Assembly (NCBI GenBank): GCA_937911935.1
Contig: CALDQH010000099.1
Coordinates: 1 to 27,344 of the forward strand
DNA from: an uncultured Bacteroidales bacterium
Lineage (GTDB): Bacteria; Bacteroidota; Bacteroidia; Bacteroidales; Paludibacteraceae
DNA: 27,344 nucleotides
Direction of reading: 5' to 3'
In this document: piece by piece, positions 1 to 8,019 of the stretch
How positions within the stretch are numbered: the stretch's first letter is position 1
Layout: every line of letters begins with the position of its first letter
Notes under the pieces: generated by a model
Databases searched by the model: none
The model's input: the letters and a program-made list of their open reading frames with translations, nothing else
What the model was told of the DNA's origin: nothing
Made by a program: the position numbers and the translations under genes

Positions 1-1267
1 CAGCTTGACTCTTAGGCTCTACAGAGATACCGATCACTGGTGCTGGGAACTCGATAGACTCGAGTACGATTGGTTTGTCCTCAGCGCACAAAGTATCACC
101 TGTACGAATATCCTTGAAACCTACACCTGCACCGATATCACCAGCTGCGATTGTCTCTACTGGATTTTGGTGGTTAGAGTGCATTTGGAAGATACGAGAG
201 ATACGCTCGCGCTTTCCAGAACGTGGGTTGAACACATAAGAACCTGCATCCAACTTACCACTATACACACGGAAGAAGCACAAACGACCTACATATGGGT
301 CAGTAGCAATCTTGAACGCCAAAGCGCAGAGATCATCATCCTCTTTTGGCTCGCGCGTGATCGCGTCACCCGTGCGTGGGTCCGTACCATCTATAATAGG
401 GGTATCCATTGGACTTGGCAAGTATGCACATACTGCGTCCAACATGGTTTGTACACCTTTGTTTTTGAATGAAGAACCACAGATCATAGGAGTCATCGAC
501 ATGCTCAAAGTACCTTTGCGGATAGCAGCTTTGATTTCATCTTCGGTGATGGTTTCTGGATCTTCGAAATATTTTTCCATCAATGCATCGTCAAATTCAG
601 CGATAGAATCCAACATTTTTGCACGCCATTCTTCTGCTTCAGCTTGCAAGTCTGCTGGGATATCCTCTACTGAATAGTCAGCACCCATGGTTTCGTTGTT
701 CCAAACGATGGCTTTCATTTTCACCAAGTCAACAACACCTTTGAAAGTTTCTTCGGCGCCGATAGGAATTTGAATAGCCACAGGATTTGCACCCAAAACT
801 TCTTTTACTTGACGAACTACGTCAAAGAAGTCAGCACCCGAACGGTCCATTTTGTTTACATAACCGATACGAGGTACACTATATTTATCAGCTTGACGCC
901 ATACGGTTTCTGATTGAGGTTCTACACCACCTACTGCACAGAAAGCAGCAACAGCACCGTCCAAGATACGAAGCGAACGTTCTACTTCTACAGTAAAGTC
1001 AACGTGTCCCGGGGTGTCAATCAAGTTGATTTTATATTTGTTATCGTTGTATTTCCAGAAAGTGGTAGTAGCGGCAGAGGTAATGGTAATACCACGTTCT
1101 TGCTCTTGTTCCATCCAGTCCATAGTAGCTGCACCATCGTGCACCTCACCAATTTTGTGAGTCAAACCGGTGTAGAACAAAATACGTTCAGAAGTAGTGG
1201 TTTTACCGGCGTCAATGTGCGCCATAATACCAATATTTCTAGTAAATTTTAAATCTGCTTTAGCCAT
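1..1267 (-). CDS. fusA: Elongation factor G, N-terminal part (cut by window edge)
   Basis: EF-G is the translational GTPase that drives ribosomal translocation in the cytoplasm. Reading the minus strand from the ATG at 1265-1267 gives about 422 open codons with no stop before the window edge; full-length EF-G is about 700 residues, so the C-terminal domains III-V lie outside. The G domain is plain: P-loop AHIDAGKTTTSE near residue 16, switch I region ending in RGITITSAA, DTPGHVDF (G3), and NKMD (G4). The start codon is 20 nt after the rpsG stop, as expected for the str operon order rpsL-rpsG-fusA. It is probably co-transcribed from the rpsL promoter. The family is certain; a choice between housekeeping EF-G and a paralogue rests on the str context, which favours housekeeping. 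Confidence 0.97.
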   Translation of the reverse strand, partial: MAKADLKFTRNIGIMAHIDAGKTTTSERILFYTGLTHKIGEVHDGAATMDWMEQEQERGITITSAATTTFWKYNDNKYKINLIDTPGHVDFTVEVERSLRILDGAVAAFCAVGGVEPQSETVWRQADKYSVPRIGYVNKMDRSGADFFDVVRQVKEVLGANPVAIQIPIGAEETFKGVVDLVKMKAIVWNNETMGADYSVEDIPADLQAEAEEWRAKMLDSIAEFDDALMEKYFEDPETITEDEIKAAIRKGTLSMSMTPMICGSSFKNKGVQTMLDAVCAYLPSPMDTPIIDGTDPRTGDAITREPKEDDDLCALAFKIATDPYVGRLCFFRVYSGKLDAGSYVFNPRSGKRERISRIFQMHSNHQNPVETIAAGDIGAGVGFKDIRTGDTLCAEDKPIVLESIEFPAPVIGISVEPKSQA

Positions 1268-1287
1268 TGTTGTATTGTATTTCTAGA

Positions 1288-1764
1288 TTAAAAACGGAAG
1301 TGAGCAAATGCACGGTTAGCTTCTGCCATTTTATGCATATCTTCTTTACGCTTGAAGGCAGCACCTTGCATGTTGTAAGCATCCATGATTTCTGCAGCCA
1401 ATTTGTCTGCCATGGTCTTACCGCCTCTTTTACGAGCGTATTGAATTAAGTTTTTCATCGAAATAGATTCTTTTCTCTCTGGACGAATTTCGGTAGGAAC
1501 TTGGAAGGTAGCACCACCAATACGACGAGATTTAACCTCTACTTGAGGAGTGATGTTTTCCAAAGCTTTCTTCCAGATTTCAAGCGCGGGTTTGTCTTCG
1601 TTAGACATTTTTCCCTTAACATTTTCCAATGCAGAATAGAAAATGGTGAATGCGGTAGATTTTTTACCGTCATACATTAGGTGGTTAACAAATTTTGTAA
1701 CCATTACATCGCCGAAAATAGGATCAGGAAGTACGATCCTTTTTTTAGGTTTCGCTTTTCTCAT
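1288..1764 (-). CDS. rpsG: 30S ribosomal protein S7
   Basis: S7 is a primary 16S rRNA-binding protein that nucleates assembly of the 30S head and lines the exit-site mRNA path. The 158-residue product has the family's usual length and starts MRKAKPKKR, followed by the conserved stretch with VNHLMYDGKKSTA and later GGATFQVPTEIRPERK. It lies between rpsL (128-nt spacer upstream) and fusA (20-nt spacer downstream). In E. coli S7 represses its own operon by binding the rpsL-rpsG spacer; the spacer here carries a hairpin (1860-1881) that could play a similar role, but that is inference. Confidence 0.97.
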   Translation of the reverse strand: MRKAKPKKRIVLPDPIFGDVMVTKFVNHLMYDGKKSTAFTIFYSALENVKGKMSNEDKPALEIWKKALENITPQVEVKSRRIGGATFQVPTEIRPERKESISMKNLIQYARKRGGKTMADKLAAEIMDAYNMQGAAFKRKEDMHKMAEANRAFAHFRF

Positions 1765-1859
1765 TTTTTTAAAAATTATCCGTTTTGCGTTTGGTTGCCT
1801 TTCGTCTTCAAAAGATTCCGCTGAATCAATTTACTCAACCTATGTTAGCTCCAATACAA

Positions 1860-1881
1860 AACAGTATTAATAACTACTGTT
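1860..1881 (-). promoter_or_regulatory. Hairpin in the rpsL-rpsG spacer, possible S7 control element
   Basis: A perfect 7-bp inverted repeat, AACAGTA and TACTGTT, separated by 8 nt, lies 11 nt beyond the rpsL stop in the 128-nt spacer ahead of rpsG. On the minus-strand transcript it is not followed by a long U tract, so a strong intrinsic terminator is unlikely. In E. coli the corresponding spacer binds S7 for translational feedback; no sequence similarity to that site was established here. Confidence 0.35.
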
Positions 1882-1892
1882 GTTTGAATTTC

Positions 1893-2297
1893 TTATTTTT
1901 TACCTTTTGCTGCGGGTGCTTGACCTGGTTTAGGACGTTTAGCTCCGTATTTAGAACGACGTTGAGTACGGTTAGCTACACCTGCGGTATCCAAAGTACC
2001 ACGAACGATGTGATAACGTACACCTGGAAGGTCTTTAACACGGCCACCACGAATCATTACGATTGAGTGCTCTTGCAAGTTGTGACCTTCTCCTGGAATG
2101 TAAGAGTTAACCTCTTTTTGGTTGGTCAAACGTACACGGGCTACTTTACGCAATGCTGAGTTAGGTTTTTTGGGGGTTGTTGTGTAAACTCTTACACAAA
2201 CACCACGACGTTGAGGACAAGCATCAAGCGCAGGAGCAGTGCTCTTTTCGGTCAATGCTGTTCTTCCTTTTCTTACTAATTGCTGAATAGTAGGCAT
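1893..2297 (-). CDS. rpsL: 30S ribosomal protein S12
   Basis: S12 sits at the decoding centre of the 30S subunit and influences tRNA selection accuracy. The 134-residue product shows the diagnostic stretches TTTPKKPNSALRK (about residues 39-51) and GGRVKDLPGVRYH, and a basic tail ending PAAKGKK. Lysines at 43 and in VKDLPG, the positions where E. coli streptomycin-resistance changes occur, are both wild type, so target-based resistance is not suggested. It is the first gene of the rpsL-rpsG-fusA unit, and a very good Bacteroidota promoter lies 61 bp upstream of its start. Confidence 0.98.
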   Translation of the reverse strand: MPTIQQLVRKGRTALTEKSTAPALDACPQRRGVCVRVYTTTPKKPNSALRKVARVRLTNQKEVNSYIPGEGHNLQEHSIVMIRGGRVKDLPGVRYHIVRGTLDTAGVANRTQRRSKYGAKRPKPGQAPAAKGKK

Positions 2298-2357
2298 TTG
2301 TAATTTGTTTAGTTAGTTTATTATATAAATTTGTCTTGTATCCACAATTTGGGCTTG

Positions 2358-2388
2358 CAAAGGTACGAAAAGATTTTAATCCAACAAA
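2358..2388 (-). promoter_or_regulatory. Promoter for rpsL-rpsG-fusA
   Basis: On the minus strand, TTTG (2385-2388) is followed by exactly 19 nt and then TACCTTTG (2358-2365), which fits the Bacteroidota sigma-ABfr consensus TTTG / TAnnTTTG. It is 61 bp from the rpsL start and is the strongest match in the region. Confidence 0.8.
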
Positions 2389-2434
2389 ACTTTTCTACGA
2401 TTTTTTTATTTAACCCATTGATTTGTTTTACATT

Positions 2435-2464
2435 ATTGACCAACCGACTAATCGACCAATCGAT
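2435..2464 (-). repeat. Short degenerate 8-bp tandem repeat
   Basis: Read on the minus strand, units CGATTGGT, CGATTAGT and CGGTTGGT follow each other with a period of 8 bp and then decay. The units resemble the GGTGAATC array at 12455-12486 after rotation. It lies about 70 bp from the 45-bp repeat core at 2535-2579. No coding or structural role is apparent. Confidence 0.6.
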
Positions 2465-2534
2465 AAAAAATGTCTTATAAAAACGATAACAACACAAAGC
2501 GGTTAACAACTTATCCTTCACTCCTAACTTTTTT

Positions 2535-2579
2535 CAATTCGTCGATTATTCACTTTCGTACATCAACACGTCACCGATT
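2535..2579 (-). repeat. Dispersed 45-bp intergenic repeat, copy 1
   Basis: The minus-strand sequence from 2579 to 2535 matches the plus-strand sequence at 12483-12527 at 40 of 45 positions without gaps, including an identical run of 17 nt (ACGAAAGTGAATAATCG). The copies are in opposite orientation, 10 kb apart and both intergenic. This copy ends 13 bp before the putative TATCTTTG box of the DUF3467 operon. No terminal repeats or target duplications were recognised. Confidence 0.85.
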
Positions 2580-2592
2580 TATCAAAAAATAT

Positions 2593-2600
2593 TATCTTTG
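2593..2600 (+). promoter_or_regulatory. Putative -7 box for the DUF3467-pgpH operon
   Basis: TATCTTTG matches the Bacteroidota -7 consensus TAnnTTTG and is 27 bp ahead of the DUF3467 start. A TTG at the -33 position is not visible; that position is occupied by the dispersed repeat copy 1. The call therefore rests on the -7 box and its position only. Confidence 0.5.
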
Positions 2601-2627
2601 CACCAAATATACCTTATTATATAGAAA

Positions 2628-2939
2628 ATGAAAGAAGAAAATAAAAATCAAATCACCATCGAATTACCTGATGGTATAGCAGAAGGAACTTATGCAAACA
2701 TGGCGATCATTGCACACTCTTCGAGCGAATTTATCATTGATTTTGTGCGCAATATGCCCAACAAACCTAAAGCAAAAGTACAATCGCGCATCATTCTAAA
2801 CACAGAGCAAGCCAAACGATTATTGCTTACTTTGCAAGAAAACATTGCCAAATACGAGGAGAAATACGGCGAAATCCGCCTTGCTGGCAGCAAAGTAAAC
2901 ATGCCTATTGGTTTTGGCGGATTTAAAGGAGAAGCATAA
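2628..2939 (+). CDS. DUF3467 family protein
   Basis: A 103-residue soluble protein that I recognise as the DUF3467 family, common in Bacteroidota; no biochemical function is known to me. The sequence shows a short acidic-polar N-terminus, a strand-rich first half (ANMAIIAHSSSEFIIDFVRNMP), then a helical segment (NTEQAKRLLLTLQENIAKYEEKYGEI) and a glycine-rich end (PIGFGGFKGEA). No signal peptide or membrane segment is seen. It diverges from rpsL and is the first gene of a long, tightly packed run; the next start codon is 5 nt after its stop. From memory, homologues are often found near rpoC/rpsL, which fits a housekeeping role linked to gene expression, but that is not shown by the sequence. 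Confidence 0.85.
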   Translation: MKEENKNQITIELPDGIAEGTYANMAIIAHSSSEFIIDFVRNMPNKPKAKVQSRIILNTEQAKRLLLTLQENIAKYEEKYGEIRLAGSKVNMPIGFGGFKGEA

Positions 2940-2944
2940 TCATC

Positions 2945-5029
2945 ATGAAACCTACCACAAAGCGTCGTCAAACAATTCTGGACGAAATATACAAAAGTGT
3001 AATTTTTGTTCTGAGCATTGTAGCACTAACCATTCTAATGCCAAACGAAGCCCAATTTCAATATCAATTTGAGTTGGGGAAACCATGGCAATACGATTTG
3101 TTAACTGCCACATTCGACTTTCCTATTTACAAATCGGCAGAAGAGTTAAAAGCAGAACGCAATGCGGTTATTGAATCTCAACACCCTTACTTTGACTACA
3201 ACGATTTTGTCGAAAATACCATTCTAAGCGAGCTGCGCAGCAAAGCACCCGCTGTTTTGGAAGTCAGTGAGGACAAAATTTCTTCGCTTACTGCTTTTCA
3301 GATTATCGACACCGGGCTACGAGAGCTGTACAAAGTAGGCATTATGTCTGATCACGACTATCAGATGCTTGAGGATGAACACATCAGCCAAATTACCATT
3401 ACCCGAAATAAAATTGGGCAACGTAGTACGCCAAACGAAATTTATAGCATGAGTAGTGCCATCCAACAGTTAAAGGACAACTACCCTGCAAACCTCAACG
3501 AGCAATACCCTATTTCTGTATGGGATTTTGAAAAATGGCTACAACCTAACCTTATTTATAACGAAGCCATCACACTTCAAGTAAAGAATGAGGAACTTAA
3601 CGCTATTTCTATTTCGTCGGGCATGGTACAAGCGGGCGAGCGCATCATCGACCGCGGTGAAATTATTACCAACGAAGACTACCAAATTTTAGAATCTTTC
3701 AAACGCGAAAGCGAAATGAGACAATCCACCGACATCGACCAAACATTTACCACCCTAATAGGTCAATGTTTGCTGGTTAGTTGCCTCATGTTGTTGCTAT
3801 ACCTTTATCTGCGTTTATTTAGAAAACAGTATTTTGCCAGCAAACGCATCATTACGCTACTACTTATCATGATAGTAGGCATTGTACTCATTACAGCATT
3901 GGTAGTTAAGTATGCCAACGAATCGATGATATACATCATTCCGTATGCGCTAATTCCCATTATTACCAGTATCTTTTTTGATACTCGAACCGGGTTATAT
4001 ACCCACTATATTACCATCTTTTTGGCATCCTTTTTAGCGCCACATGCTTTTGAGTTTATTTTGCTACAAGCATCGGTAGGCATGGTGGCCATCGCCAGCT
4101 TGCGCGATATATCGCAACGTTCTCAATTGGTAAACTCTGCTATCATCATTACGATAACGTATAGTTTATTCTACTTGGGTTATGGCCTAACCGTCGATGG
4201 AAATATCCTAAAAATGAATGGATGGATGTTTGCTTTCTTTGCTCTAAACGGCATCCTACTATTATTGGTATATCCCTTTGTTTATGTCATTGAACAAACC
4301 TTTGGATTTATTTCGAACATGCGCTTGATTGAATTGGGCGATGCCAACAGTCCGTTGATGCGTAAGTTATCGGAAGAAGCTCCTGGCACTTTCCAGCATT
4401 CCATGCAAGTTGCTAATCTTGCCAGCGAGATTGCCAATAAAATAGGTGGGAATCCGATGTTAGCACGTACGGGAGCATTGTACCATGATATAGGTAAAAG
4501 CAAAAATCCTGCTTTCTTTATCGAGAATCAAGCCAAAGGCAACAATCCGCACCAGTATCTTACCCCAGAGGCCAGCTCGCAGATTATCACCCAACACGTA
4601 TCGGACGGGGTGTTAATGGCCAAGGAATATGGCTTGCCCAAAAGTATTATCGAGTTTATCGAAACACACCACGGTAAAAGTCTTACCAAGTATTTTTACA
4701 ACGAATGGTGTAATACGCATCCCGACGAAACTCCCGATGCAGAGCGTTTTATGTACCAAGGACCTAATCCATATACCAAAGAATTAGCCATTGTAATGAT
4801 TTGCGACACAGTAGAAGCTGCGTCGCGCAGTTTGACCGAATACACCGACGAAAGCATCGGAAATTTGGTAGAGAAATTAGTAAACAACCTGATTAACGAG
4901 CATTATTTAGACAAGGCACCTATTACCTTGCGCGAAATTACAGAGGCAAAAAGCATCTTGAAAGAAAAATTAGCTAATATTTATCATACACGAATCGCCT
5001 ACCCAGAACTAAACAAAACAAAACCATGA
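2945..5029 (+). CDS. PgpH-like 7TM HD-domain cyclic-di-AMP phosphodiesterase
   Basis: This 694-residue membrane protein has the architecture of the 7TMR-HDED / 7TM-HD family. A first membrane helix lies near residues 18-33, an extracytoplasmic domain spans about 40-265, a cluster of hydrophobic helices fills about 268-455, and a cytoplasmic HD phosphohydrolase domain follows. Metal-binding residues are visible: H485 in GTFQHSMQ, H514-D515 in ALYHDIGKSK, H551, the H575-H576 pair, and the late aspartate in ICDTVEAASRS. Listeria PgpH, of the same build, hydrolyses c-di-AMP to pApA, so that reaction is the best guess. The start is 5 nt after DUF3467 and its stop overlaps the next start (ATGA). 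The gene symbol is withheld because orthology was not tested. Confidence 0.88.
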   Translation: MKPTTKRRQTILDEIYKSVIFVLSIVALTILMPNEAQFQYQFELGKPWQYDLLTATFDFPIYKSAEELKAERNAVIESQHPYFDYNDFVENTILSELRSKAPAVLEVSEDKISSLTAFQIIDTGLRELYKVGIMSDHDYQMLEDEHISQITITRNKIGQRSTPNEIYSMSSAIQQLKDNYPANLNEQYPISVWDFEKWLQPNLIYNEAITLQVKNEELNAISISSGMVQAGERIIDRGEIITNEDYQILESFKRESEMRQSTDIDQTFTTLIGQCLLVSCLMLLLYLYLRLFRKQYFASKRIITLLLIMIVGIVLITALVVKYANESMIYIIPYALIPIITSIFFDTRTGLYTHYITIFLASFLAPHAFEFILLQASVGMVAIASLRDISQRSQLVNSAIIITITYSLFYLGYGLTVDGNILKMNGWMFAFFALNGILLLLVYPFVYVIEQTFGFISNMRLIELGDANSPLMRKLSEEAPGTFQHSMQVANLASEIANKIGGNPMLARTGALYHDIGKSKNPAFFIENQAKGNNPHQYLTPEASSQIITQHVSDGVLMAKEYGLPKSIIEFIETHHGKSLTKYFYNEWCNTHPDETPDAERFMYQGPNPYTKELAIVMICDTVEAASRSLTEYTDESIGNLVEKLVNNLINEHYLDKAPITLREITEAKSILKEKLANIYHTRIAYPELNKTKP

Positions 5030-6522
5030 AAAAAACAATTTTATTATACTTAACCTGCTTTTTAACTGGATCTTTATACGCAAATGGCTACATCAAGCCA
5101 CCCATGAATGCCCATGAGTACAGCGTGACACACGAAAGAGCCAGTTTACCTGCTGCATACGACTCGAGAGACGAGGGAATCATCCTGCCTGTTCGAGACC
5201 AAAAAATAGAAGGAACTTGTTGGGCATTTGCCGTAACCGATGCTTTACAAGCTTTGTACCACAAAAATGGCTTTAATACGGGTTATTTATCGCCCCAATC
5301 TTTTGTTACCTGTTTTCGTGGATTTGACATTCCTCCTGTTACAAAGGGGGGTAACGAACAAATGGCAGGCTCGATGCTGGCACGTTTGGAAGGCATTGTA
5401 GAAGAACAGGCGCTTCCGTATAATCCATTCCAGACTTCGTGCGTATCGTACGAAAAGGAAAACACGCCCATGTACACGTTAGGCTGGTACTTACTTCCTA
5501 AAGATGATGCCATTGCTATCAAAGAGTGCATCATGGAATTTGGATCGGTTACCGCCAGTTTCCGCTACGAAACTTCTTATTACGACCAAGCTACCAACAC
5601 GTACGAATACAAAGGGAAAGAAGGAGTAAATCATGGAATCTCGCTTATTGGTTGGGATGATAGCAAAAATGCCTGGTTAGCTAAAAACAACTGGGGCAGC
5701 AAGAAATTTGACAACGGCTTTTTGTGGATTTCGTACAATGACGCTTACATTACAACCGAGTGCGTAGCCTATACCGATTATACGCCAACCGAAAGTATCG
5801 ATGACGTTTATCATCAAAACACCGTAGGCATGGTGGGTAGTTTTGGGATACCCGAACCTGGTTATTTAACAGATGCCATCGTACGTTATGATTTTGAAAA
5901 CGGCGATCAGTTGGTTGCATTAGGCACGTATGCGACTTATCCCAATACCAAAATCTGCTATAACTTGATTTCGAAAGATAAAACCAGAATTCTTTTTACA
6001 TCGGATACAATTACGGTTCCCTACAAAGGATTTTACAAATATACCTTACCCGAGCCTTTTCATGCTTCGGATAGTTTGCACATTGCCGTTACCTATTTAA
6101 ATAAAGAGGCCAATGATGGGCATGTCATCCCCATCGAAATGAACCACGATAATTATACCACCATTACCTTAGGAAAAGAACCTCAATGGGTAGCTTTTGA
6201 TAATTACGACTGGATGCCTTTCGGAAAGGATACTGAGTTCCCTCACAATTTATGCATTTACGCATACGTTCGTCATGGAGAGACCAGTGCCATCGATATG
6301 CCAACCACGTCATCTATCTATAATGGTAGGGAGATTGTTGATTCTGCTTGGGACAATGCCAAAAAAAATCAACTTTTCGATACCAACGGAAAATTGATTA
6401 AAACATTTACCCAGCAAAATGGTCAGTTCTCGGATATTCCATACGGCATATACATTCTGTCGGTAGAATACAAAAACGGAACGTGTTATGGAGAAAAGAT
6501 ACTATATAAACCTAACAAATAA
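5026..6522 (+). CDS. Secreted papain-like (C1A) cysteine protease with T9SS-type tail
   Basis: The 498-residue product starts with a signal peptide (MKKTILLYLTCFLTGSLYA). A C1A peptidase domain covers about 40-240: oxyanion Q59, nucleophile C65 in GTCWAF, H203 in VNHGISLIGWDD, and the asparagine in AKNNWGSKKFDNGFLWISY. No long inhibitory propeptide is present; the mature domain begins about 20 residues after the signal peptide. Residues about 255-400 resemble the lectin-like beta domain that follows some prokaryotic C1A peptidases. The last 70 residues (LFDTNGKLIKTF, then YGIYILSVEY and GEKILYK) fit a type A T9SS sorting domain, so secretion across the outer membrane is likely. It overlaps the pgpH-like gene by 4 nt and precedes mlaE by 3 nt. 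Substrate is unknown. Confidence 0.87.
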   Translation: MKKTILLYLTCFLTGSLYANGYIKPPMNAHEYSVTHERASLPAAYDSRDEGIILPVRDQKIEGTCWAFAVTDALQALYHKNGFNTGYLSPQSFVTCFRGFDIPPVTKGGNEQMAGSMLARLEGIVEEQALPYNPFQTSCVSYEKENTPMYTLGWYLLPKDDAIAIKECIMEFGSVTASFRYETSYYDQATNTYEYKGKEGVNHGISLIGWDDSKNAWLAKNNWGSKKFDNGFLWISYNDAYITTECVAYTDYTPTESIDDVYHQNTVGMVGSFGIPEPGYLTDAIVRYDFENGDQLVALGTYATYPNTKICYNLISKDKTRILFTSDTITVPYKGFYKYTLPEPFHASDSLHIAVTYLNKEANDGHVIPIEMNHDNYTTITLGKEPQWVAFDNYDWMPFGKDTEFPHNLCIYAYVRHGETSAIDMPTTSSIYNGREIVDSAWDNAKKNQLFDTNGKLIKTFTQQNGQFSDIPYGIYILSVEYKNGTCYGEKILYKPNK

Positions 6523-6525
6523 ATT

Positions 6526-7263
6526 ATGAACGTATTAGAACATATTGGAGCCTACGCCGAACTGATGAAAGAGGTGTTTAAGAAACCTCAACGTTGGCGT
6601 TTATTGGGCAAACAATACATCAAAGAAATTGAGAAGTTGGGCATCGACTCGTTGGGTATTGTCATTATTATTTCTGTATTTATCGGCGCCGTAATTACCA
6701 TGCAAATGGTATTAAATACCGAAAATCCACTACTACCCGCGTACGTTACTGGGTTAACCACACGCGATACCTTGCTGTTGGAATTTTCATCGACCATTTT
6801 ATGCCTTATCTTGGCTGGCAAAGTAGGCAGTAACATTGCATCGGAAATTGGCACCATGCGCATTACCGAACAAATAGATGCCTTAAAAATTATGGGTGTA
6901 AATGCTCCCAACTACTTAATTCTACCCAAAATTTTGGGCATGGTTAGCATTATTCCTGTGTTGGTTATCTTTAGTATGTTTGTAGGTATTTTGGGTGGAT
7001 ATTTAATTAGTTTTTCGGGTATTATTTCGCCTGCCAAATACGTAATGGGTATTCAGTATGCATTTAACCCTTATTACGTTACCTACTCTATCATTAAATC
7101 GCTGTTTTTTGGTTTTGTGATTTCGTCCGTTGCCTCTTACTACGGCTATTATGCCTATGGTGGCGCTTTGGATGTAGGTAAAGCCAGTACCAATGCGGTA
7201 GTAAACAGCAGCATTATCATTCTATTGTTAAACGTTCTTTTAACCGATTTGTTACTCGTATGA
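6526..7263 (+). CDS. mlaE: MlaE-type ABC transporter permease
   Basis: The 245-residue inner-membrane protein belongs to the MlaE/YrbE permease family that moves phospholipid or other lipids between the two membranes with an MCE-domain partner. It is almost wholly hydrophobic, with segments near 42-62, 85-105, 132-165 and 190-245, and carries the conserved cytoplasmic loop EIGTMRITEQIDALKIMG. Length is typical of the family (about 245-260). It overlaps the ATPase gene by 4 nt (ATGA), so the pair should be translationally coupled. The MCE-domain subunit MlaD is not next to it. Confidence 0.92.
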   Translation: MNVLEHIGAYAELMKEVFKKPQRWRLLGKQYIKEIEKLGIDSLGIVIIISVFIGAVITMQMVLNTENPLLPAYVTGLTTRDTLLLEFSSTILCLILAGKVGSNIASEIGTMRITEQIDALKIMGVNAPNYLILPKILGMVSIIPVLVIFSMFVGILGGYLISFSGIISPAKYVMGIQYAFNPYYVTYSIIKSLFFGFVISSVASYYGYYAYGGALDVGKASTNAVVNSSIIILLLNVLLTDLLLV

Positions 7264-8018
7264 TAGAAGTTCAGCACATTGTAAAATCTTTTAATGGCAA
7301 GACGGTATTAAAAGACATATCGGCTGTTTTTGAAGCCGGCAAAACCAATTTGATTATTGGTCAGAGTGGTTCGGGCAAAACCGTACTGATGAAAAGTGTT
7401 ATTGGTATTCACCAAGTGGATCAAGGAAAGATTCTATACGGCAACCGCGACCTAACCAAAATGAGTAAAAAAGAGGTAGGTGCTTTGCGCCAAGAGATCG
7501 GTATGCTTTTTCAGGGTTCGGCATTGTTCGACTCTATGACCGTCGAAGAAAACGTACGTTTCCCCTTGGAAATGTTCTCGGAGAAAAGCAAGGACGAATG
7601 GGAAGAGCGTGTTAAATTCTGTTTGCAACGTGTGGGATTAGACCACGCCGCCAAACTATATCCATCGGAGATAAGTGGTGGTATGCAAAAACGTGCCGCT
7701 ATTGCGCGTGCCATTGTTTTGGAACCTACCTATTTATTTTGCGACGAACCCAACTCGGGATTGGACCCCAAAACATCGCTAACCATCGACCAATTGATTC
7801 AAGAGATTACCCGAGAAAATAACATTACCACCATTGTCAATACACACGACATGAACTCTGTAATGGAGATTGGTGATAAAATTCTGTTTATCCACCAAGG
7901 CGAAAAGGCTTGGGAAGGTAGCAAGGATAGTATTTTTGACTCGAACAACGAGGACTTGAACAACCTTGTCTTTGCTTCGAACTTATTTAAAAAAGTAAAA
8001 CAATACCACAAGTTATAA
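7260..8018 (+). CDS. mlaF: MlaF-type ABC transporter ATPase
   Basis: The 252-residue ATP-binding subunit pairs with MlaE. All nucleotide-binding motifs are intact: Walker A GQSGSGKT (34-41), Q-loop Q85 in LFQGSALFDS, signature ISGGMQKR starting at 138, Walker B YLFCDEP with the catalytic D162-E163 pair, and switch H196 in NTHDM. The LFQGSALFDSMTV stretch is characteristic of the Mla subgroup. The next gene (xth) begins 1 nt after its stop. Direction of lipid flow cannot be told from sequence. Confidence 0.94.
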   Translation: MIEVQHIVKSFNGKTVLKDISAVFEAGKTNLIIGQSGSGKTVLMKSVIGIHQVDQGKILYGNRDLTKMSKKEVGALRQEIGMLFQGSALFDSMTVEENVRFPLEMFSEKSKDEWEERVKFCLQRVGLDHAAKLYPSEISGGMQKRAAIARAIVLEPTYLFCDEPNSGLDPKTSLTIDQLIQEITRENNITTIVNTHDMNSVMEIGDKILFIHQGEKAWEGSKDSIFDSNNEDLNNLVFASNLFKKVKQYHKL

Positions 8019-8019
8019 C

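Noticed and set aside
5..677. Plus-strand open frames across 5-677 and further ones to 1252
   Set aside because: They lie antisense to the clearly recognisable EF-G reading frame and show no family features.
2321..2521. A 66-codon minus-strand frame in the rpsL upstream region
   Set aside because: It covers the rpsL promoter and the 8-bp repeats, and its product resembles no protein; composition is that of intergenic DNA.
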